Assembly: GCF_036850765.1 (NCBI RefSeq)
Contig: NC_089495.1
Span: 22,536,875-22,600,874, forward strand
Source of the DNA: Saccopteryx bilineata
Lineage: Eukaryota; Chordata; Mammalia; Chiroptera; Emballonuridae
Length of the DNA: 64,000 bases
Direction: 5' to 3'
Part shown: piece after piece, positions 57,345-64,000 of the stretch
How positions within the stretch are numbered: the first letter of the stretch is position 1
Layout of the letters: every line of letters starts with the position of its first letter
The notes under the pieces: model-generated
What the model was told of the DNA's origin: nothing
Seen by the model: the letters and a program-made list of their open reading frames with translations, nothing else
The model's database searches: none
Made by a program: the position numbers and the translations under genes

Positions 57345-58639
57345 TAACTGACTTTCAGCGTACATAGCAGAATATATGACTGTGATTCGACAATGTCTCT
57401 GTCCTGGTTAGTCCCCAAGGTTGACCATCTATTCTCACTTTCCCCTTAAAGCTTTTGTTCTCTGTCATTGTTATATGTGCACCAATGTTGAACCCCGAGG
57501 CCCAGCACAACCAGGGGTTCCTAGAACAAAGAGCTTCCTCTAACTTTGAGACTCAGAGTTTCTTTGCCTCTGGATCAAGATGCTACTCATGAAGGTCAGG
57601 CCTTGTGGAGAGGGAGGAATTTTTTGTGTACCCGCTTGTCATGTAACCAAGAGCGGTGGACAGAGTACAAATCCCCTCAGCCCTTCCCAACCCAGTGTCT
57701 AGAGGGCATGGATTTAGGCCAGAGAAGGGCATGGATCCTTGCCAGTGAGGTTGATAAAGTGAAATACCAACACCTTCTGCCTCCCTAAAATGTGGGAGGG
57801 AGTGTGGGTCTGAGATCAGTGTGCTCTGACTTCCTCTCCAGGAGAGGGGAGATGTGAGCTCAAGAGAGAAACCACAGCGAGAGGGGCTTTTACTCCACTC
57901 ACTTCTCACGGGGCGTCTGGGCGAAGACGCCTCGAAGGGTTCCCCCACCATTGATTGTCATGGAGTTGCTGGAATATCAGCATCACCAGGGCAGGGGTCT
58001 TTGTTCACTGATTTCAAGAGCCTAGAATAGTACCTGGAACATAGTAGGTGCTCTATAAATACTCCTACTGTGACTATATTTTATTTAACTTGCTGGGATG
58101 CTATCTCTGGAAAGAGGTCTCCCATATGGCTTGAAGGCATCCAAGAACCTCTATGAGTCCTGTAAGAGGACATGGGTGAGTGGAGGAGGCTGGATAATAA
58201 GCTTGTATGAGTTGTGGTCACAATAGAGACTGCAAGGGGGACCCTTTGAACTGTAGGGGCAATAAGGTCCTCAGCCAGTGTCAGGAGGACACTCAGCTCC
58301 AGAGAAAGCCAGGTGGGATTGCTACAGGAGGAGGAATGCTGAGCCTGGGTGGTCAAGAGTCACTACAGCCTCCATGTCATGGTGTTTGCAACATCAGACA
58401 CACAGAGGTGCCATGCCCCAAGGGAGATGTAACGCAAGGGCACCAAGGGATCAGGAGCTACCTCTGCAACCCCGAGGACCGGGCAACCTCCCCCAGATAC
58501 TGCTCAGAGGGGGGTGAGTGGGGGCAGAGCCCTAAGCCTCTCTTTGGGAAGGACTGTTTTCAACTTGAAAAGAGGCTGTTGAAACAGGAAGAGGCCCAGA
58601 TATTTGTTAACCAACAAATTTGAGTTTCCTTTCTACTCT
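57345..58639. other. Mostly unrecognised; LINE-2 tail near 58030
   Basis: AGTACCTGGAACATAGTAGG at about 58030 resembles a LINE-2 or MIR 3' end. The 138-residue open frame at 58207 has no domain. No gene supported. Confidence 0.4.
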
Positions 58640-58735
58640 TTGAATTGGAGCTGGCACTGGTGCTTACTTCACAGGTTGCTGTGAAAATTAAATAAGTAGT
58701 ATGTATAAAGCATTTGGAACCAAAAAGCTGTAACT
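58640..58735 (+). repeat. MIR SINE remnant
   Basis: TTCACAGGTTGCTGTGAAAA, TTAAATAAG and AAGCATTTGGAACC match the sense MIR 3' part. Confidence 0.45.
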
Positions 58736-58889
58736 GATTTCTTTGTTGTGACCATTGTTCCCCAGAGAGGTGGCACTCCCAGGGACGACTAGGTCAGTTA
58801 TGAAAAATAAGATGCTACATTTATTCTGCACATCTGAGTATAGTGTGAAAAATATAATTTGCTACCATAACAACAACACAACTCGAGTA

Positions 58890-59085
58890 GGGATTTGTGG
58901 CTTATAAAGCACTTTAGAATAGTGTCCTCTTGAATCCTCTTGACAATGCCACAGCAGGGGCGATCACTTCCGCTTTTATTTTACAGATCTAGAAACGAAT
59001 GCTCAGCCAGTCTGACTCACCCGCGGTCACACCTCGAGCAAATGCAGGAGGCAGCTCTGAAAATCAGGACTCCTGACTCCAGACC
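58890..59085 (-). repeat. MIR SINE remnant
   Basis: The plus strand has TATAAAGCACTTTAGAATAG, TTTTATTTTACAGATCTAGA followed by AACGAATGCTCAG, and GGTCACAC, in antisense MIR order. Confidence 0.55.
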
Positions 59086-62000
59086 CCCTTCCCTCTCAGC
59101 TCTCTCACTCCTGTAAGCGGCCCTGGGCCACTGGAGAGGGCAGGACCTTCCATCTACTTTCCACCTGCTCCGCCAGTCACTAGACTTCCCTCCTGCAGAG
59201 AGGCTTTTGCCTCGTTGTTCTGGGGTGCTGAGAAAGGAACAGGGCTGCAGAGGGCCCCACACATGGCGTGGTGGAAGCACGGAGTCTCTGGCTCACTGCA
59301 TAAGTGCTGGTACTCGTTCCTACAACAATCCTGTCTGCACAGAAATGCGACTCAACCATCCCGAGGGCCTGAGTGTAGGCCCTCCACACTGCGGCGACAG
59401 AGCTGTCTGCAACCTCAGAGACAAGAGGCTCGGTGGTGGAGAGGCAGGGAGCCGTTCCTGCTCACACAGAGTGAGCTGTGACTCAGATGTGGGAACCCTC
59501 CTCATCAAAAGGTGGAGTGGCTGGTGGAGGGGCCCAGCGCCCCGAACAGGGAAATGAAGTCAGGTACACGTGGCTGAGCGGCCCAGTTAAAGGACTTTCC
59601 CTTCTTAGTTAAGCAGTTTTCTGGCAAACCAGAAACCCGATTTATATTCACTTTAACAATCAACGGGGTTATTTTTTTTTTTTTTAAATGTATTACCTAA
59701 AGTCGGGATTGTTTGTTATAAAAGGTCAAAGGATTTTCATGGAACCCAGGTCAGCTGGACCCAGGGGCTGGAAGAGCCTGGGTGTCATCCCTGAGCGGGG
59801 TAAGCTTTGGGCAGACCTGCCCCTCCTCTCTGTGGACTGGCTGGCCTCCCTCTCCAGCCTCCTGGTCGCCCAAAGACTCACTCCTCTCGTTTGAAATTCC
59901 AGATTCCCAGAGGAGGGGATATGATCCCTGGGCTGGGGGTCTCCACGTTGGCCGTGCTTGCATTGGTTCCGGCTGGTCCCCTGATGGGCCCACTCGGCGG
60001 GGCTGCCCTCCAGACTAAGCGGAGAGGTGGTCAGACACAGGACAGTCCTCTGGGCTACGAGGTGGGAAGAAGCCGTTTGCCTGTGGAGGAGGGTTGGTTT
60101 ATTCTGCCTCCGATTTCTTATTTCAGAAGGACGGAGGTTTTTTTCCATCTGAACCTTGTCCTTGCAACCCACCTCGAGGGCAGCTCTCACTCCAGGTATA
60201 TGGCGGCTGCTTCGTGTAAAAGGCAAAAGCCAGTTTCTGGCAGAGCCACCCACCTGTGCTCTAATATGTCCAATTTCCTGTGTCAAACGCCAGTCCCGGG
60301 CACTGTTAGGGCAGCTTTGCCATGGGAACAGAGATGAGAACAGCAAGTGACAGGGACAAGAATAGCAAGGGTCAGGGCCCGTCTACCTCTAGACACATGC
60401 GGAACCCTGGTTTGTACTCGGCCTCCTGTTGCTGCCCTTTTTCAGTCATTTCGTGGAGGGTAGACCTACTGACCCCAGGGACTCTCATTCTGGGCTCCAC
60501 GGCTCAGAAAACCAAGTTAAAAAGGTGTGGCCCAACCTCATGCGACCTTTTGTCTGGTTGGGGCTTTTGTTTTCTTGTGTGGATGGCTTCCGGTATGAAA
60601 ATTTTTTTTGAGCATTTACCTGTCTCCAAATTTGACCTCTGAAATGTTAGGAATAGTAAACTGATAACAATAAGTTTATAGGAATTCATTTCACAGGGCA
60701 GTTACAAAACGGAGAATTTATACGTGGCATTTAGAAGCTTACACTGTCCTTGCCTGGACTACGGGGAAGCCAGGTGGTTCTGAGGTCAGCCCAGCCTGAT
60801 AGCACAGGAGGAGTTCAGGGGGGCTCTGCTTGAGCCAGGGTCCGGGGGGTCGCTCAGAGCACCTCTGAGAGCACGCTCTTTGTGACCACCCATCTCTGCG
60901 CCTTACGCACTGCTGACTGATTTTGGCTCTCCTGTCCATCGCGGATGGGGTCCCTCTCTGCGTGGAGGCCATTCGCCTGACTGGTCCTGGCGCCTTCTCT
61001 GCCGCACCAGGCGCAGCACAGGGAGGTCACGCAGGGAAAGTTTCTCCCTCATGGGGCTACGCCGTATTATTCACACCCAAACCGGGGCAGCCATTCTGCC
61101 GTTTCATTCTGCACTCCTAGTAATTCCCCTCTTCGGGGGAACTCAGTCTTCCCGCATCAGCAAAGTTACTTAGAGAGAAGATGGGGTGATAGTTATGATC
61201 TCCTGCTAGAGTAGATTGGCGTCCTCGTGCTGAGGGCAGCTACAGCGGCTGCTTTGTCATGGACGTTTTGATGCCACCATCCCAAATGAGACCAGGCAGA
61301 GGTCAGACGCAGCAATCGCCTGACCCAAAGGTGTGCTTCTTTTTTCAGTCACTTATCTCTGCTGTCACCGCAGAGGAGTGAGGTTCTGCCCGGAAACCTC
61401 GTGCTGATGCCGCAGCCTGACAGGGAAATGGGAAGGTGGGTTTCGGATGGTCCCACTGCCTCAGGTGACGCGACTTGCCCACTGCACCTTTGTCACAGTC
61501 TATATCATGTTGGGTAGTAACGGAAGCAGCAAAGCACAGCCAGCATTTTCTAACCGTCCTTCAACACTGCAGGAACTGCCCCAGGAGGCCCACTCCAACC
61601 ACTGAGCTCCAGGAGAACAAACTAGACACATGCCCAGAGCCACAGTGGCCCCGATCCAGACCCAGAAGGAAAGAAAAAGGGTGAACGGTACATTTTGAGT
61701 GTACATCAACATGAGTATTAACTGTTAATATATCGGTAATGGTTTTCATTAAAGTCTTTCTTGAAATCCTTGGGTCATCCAAGCTAGAATTATTTTGTAA
61801 ATTTTTTTTTCTATTGACTACCAGATAGTCACTTAAATTAGTTGAATTTGTAGGTTCTAAACTGTAAGTGAAATGATGTGATAGTATGATAGTTTGAGTT
61901 TGAATTTAGATGCAGAGATACTTGAATTTTATCAATGTGCTTAATATTTTGAGAATTGATGGTCGACTTGTGTATGTCAGGATACTTAAGAGCCATGATA

Positions 62001-62244
62001 ACGTTCTTAATGCTCAATTTACTCCATAAATGAAAGAGCCATCTGGTCCTGCCACAGGCCCAGCCCAAAGCACAGGCCATGCCCTCCGTTCTGTGCCATC
62101 GCCCTTACCCCTGCTGATACAGGGTCGCAGAATTCCTGCCCCTCATCTGAATGATGGAGACACAAGACTCCTTGGAGACAGGCAATTAAGGAATTTATTC
62201 TTGGTGGCACTTCTAGAACTAAGAAATTCTTTTTTTTACTACAA
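59086..62244. other. No recognised feature
   Basis: GC-rich, apparently unique sequence. Long overlapping open frames on opposite strands (59726-60346 minus, 59807-60337 plus) have no recognised domain. They are most simply explained by high GC lowering stop frequency. No exon is supported. Confidence 0.4.
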
Positions 62245-62480
62245 AAACATCTTGCAATTCTACTTTTAGAAATTACCTGAAAAAGATAATAGCAAGTGCA
62301 CAAATATACCTATAATAGCAAAAACAACTCAGGTATACATCAATGCTCCAGTGTTTAAGTGGACGATGGTTTATCTAATGAAATGCACAACCATTAAAAA
62401 TATTGCTGTGGGTCTACATTTAACAAAAGGGAAACATTCTCATATCATTAGACAGATTACTTTGGTTGCATTTATAGAAT
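62245..62480 (+). repeat. Old LINE-1 ORF2 3' fragment
   Basis: TTCTACTTTTAGAAATTACC, GCAAGTGCACAAATATACCT, TATACATCAATGCTCCAGTG and CACAACCATTAAAAATATTG follow the sense order of the last part of an L1M ORF2. Diverged, no open frame. Confidence 0.65.
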
Positions 62481-62696
62481 GAGCATTCACTTATTTTCTT
62501 CATAGAAATTATATCCACTTGAGATTATGTTTTTTGTTTATTTATTCTCTGTCATTCTTACTAACATAAGATCAGGGAATTAATTGTACTGCTTTATCCA
62601 GAATCTTGAATGTCATAGGAATTCCAAGATGTTTATTGAATGAAGAAAAAAAGTAAATGAATTCCACTTTTGTATATTACTCATCTGTGTATATAT

Positions 62697-62717
62697 ACTC
62701 TCTCTCTCTCTCTCTCA
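62697..62717. repeat. (CT)n microsatellite
   Basis: About ten CT units. No SINE head is attached. Confidence 0.85.
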
Positions 62718-62879
62718 TGTCTATAGAGGGACATCAGGAGAGAGAGTTCTTCTGAAGGCTGGCAGTGGTTGGTTGGCTTTACGTGATGAATGCTTTCTTT
62801 TCCTCTCCTCCAATTCCTTACTACCAGACACATATTCATTAACACAAAATAATATAAGAGTACATTCCCAATGTATAAA

Positions 62880-63900
62880 TTTCCAGCAATATGAAAAAGA
62901 AAGCTATACAGATAAAAAGCAGAACTTCCCTTTCATTCTTTCCTCCTCCCATTTCACCAACTCTTTCAGTCCTTCCCAGAAATAACCATTGTCATCAGTT
63001 TTGTGTATATCTTTCTGGACTTGTAAAAACATACACCTACAGACAGGCACAATTTTATTTGGCGTATTCTTTAAACAAAAGAGTACTAATCTGTACACAT
63101 TTTCCCGCAATTTGCTTTTTTTTTAAACTTAACAGTATATATTGAAGTGTTCTCCATACCAGTACACATGATTTCTTTCTGTCCCTTTTAGCTACTGCAC
63201 ACGTGTTACCGATGGTGCACATATTCTTGCTTATTTTATCACAACCCATTGATGGGTAGGCATGTAGGCTGGGGCCACTCTTCTGCCATCACAAACTATA
63301 ATGCTGCAGTAACATCTTATTGGTTCTCTTTGTAGCCATTGTGTGTATTGTCTAGATAAATGATTTGAAGTGAAACTGCCAGATGAAAGAATGTTTGCAT
63401 TTTAAATATTGATGGTTTCTGCCAAACTGTTTTTTGCAAAGATGACACTAACTTACTCCCCCACTAATATTGGGTGAGAATGCCATTTCTCTATTCTCTT
63501 GTCGACACTGAATCATATTACTAATCTTCTAATGGGTTGCTGGTTTGACAAGGAGGAAAATACATCTTTATATTGTTTCAATTTGCATTTCTCTGATAAC
63601 TGGCAAGTCTGAGCACTTCGACCTCTGTTTATTAGACATTTCTTCTGGGAATTGGTGTATTTATTCTTTGTTCATTGTTTTTGATGTGTTGCTTATCTTT
63701 TTAATAATGATTTGTAAGATTTTAAAAATAATATATTACCTGATTATTGATATTTTGTAACATATTTAAGGCCTTTTCTTCCTTCAGATCAGAAAAATAA
63801 GTCCTTATGTGTTCTTCACATTGTATTTATAGGAATTCAAAGATGCTTTTTATATTTAGTATATAATACATCTGGTATTTCTGTTTATGATGTAAGATAA
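62880..63900 (-). repeat. Old LINE-1 fragment at right edge
   Basis: The plus strand reads in antisense L1M order: ACAAACTATAATGCTGCAGT, AAGTGAAACTGCCAGATGAA, GATGGTTTCTGCCAAACTGT, CTCCCCCACTAATATTGGGT, ATTTGCATTTCTCTGATAAC, GGCAAGTCTGAGCAC. It is diverged with stops throughout. Confidence 0.7.
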
Positions 63901-64000
63901 AGATTTAATTTTAAAAATTCCCAAATGAATAGCCAATTGCTATAACATCAATAATTAAATACATTATCCTTTCCCTCGATTAGAATATTACTTTTGTCAA

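Noticed and set aside
59726..60346. 206-residue minus-strand open frame overlapped by a 176-residue plus-strand frame
   Set aside because: Both are in GC-rich sequence where stops are rare, have no domain, signal or repeat pattern, and cannot both be genes. Nothing supports coding.

Overview
This window looks like nuclear DNA from a placental mammal, most probably a bat. The evidence is a set of tRNA-derived SINEs whose heads read GCCCTGGCCGGTTGGCTCAG or CCTGACCTGTGGTGGCGCAG, non-autonomous hAT DNA transposons with perfect 8-bp target duplications, and a mammalian background of LINE-1, LINE-2, MIR and MaLR-type LTRs. The tRNA-SINE type fits Yangochiroptera. An emballonurid-like source is only a guess from memory of similar SINEs. 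I recognise no protein-coding exon of a host gene, so the window is intergenic or intronic. The only sizeable true reading frames belong to transposable elements.

Layout. 1-6.5 kb: mostly unrecognised sequence with old L1/MIR pieces, a probable solo retroviral LTR (2665-3191, minus) and one SINE. 6.5-16.2 kb: a dense nest of mobile elements. It holds a hAT MITE (6531-6862), an ancient LINE split by a SINE-inside-SINE, another long SINE, and an almost complete LINE-1 (9452-15417) with a 15-bp target duplication, an intact ORF1, and an ORF2 broken only by a SINE insertion and one missing base. 16-20.8 kb: SINEs and a 48-bp perfect palindrome that is a minimal hAT MITE. 20.8-26.9 kb: a composite of minus-strand LINE-1 pieces and an internally deleted pogo/Tigger-like DNA transposon. 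It includes a 2.6-kb LINE-1 5'UTR carrying a roughly 243-bp tandem monomer array. 27-41 kb: mostly unrecognised, with scattered MIR/L2, one long SINE, a degenerate minisatellite and a pair of inverted, similar 90-bp segments. 41-53 kb: three MaLR-type LTRs (one split by a hAT MITE), a long LINE-2 remnant, a 49-bp triple repeat and a minus-strand ERVL-type LTR. 53-64 kb: GC-richer sequence with a CpG-island-like stretch (about 54.04-54.62 kb), more SINE/L2/MIR, and old LINE-1 at the right edge.

The elements date each other. MaLR LTRs and L2/MIR are oldest. The hAT MITEs, LINE-1 copies and tRNA SINEs are younger and sit inside older sequence. SINEs and MITEs have no proteins of their own: the SINEs depend on LINE-1 machinery of the kind seen at 9452-15417, and the hAT MITEs on a hAT transposase that is not in the window. 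The most interesting observations are the 48-bp palindromic MITE, the CTCF-like motif carried by the long SINE family, the monomeric LINE-1 promoter array, and the inverted pair at 32/33.3 kb. No new multi-gene system is visible.
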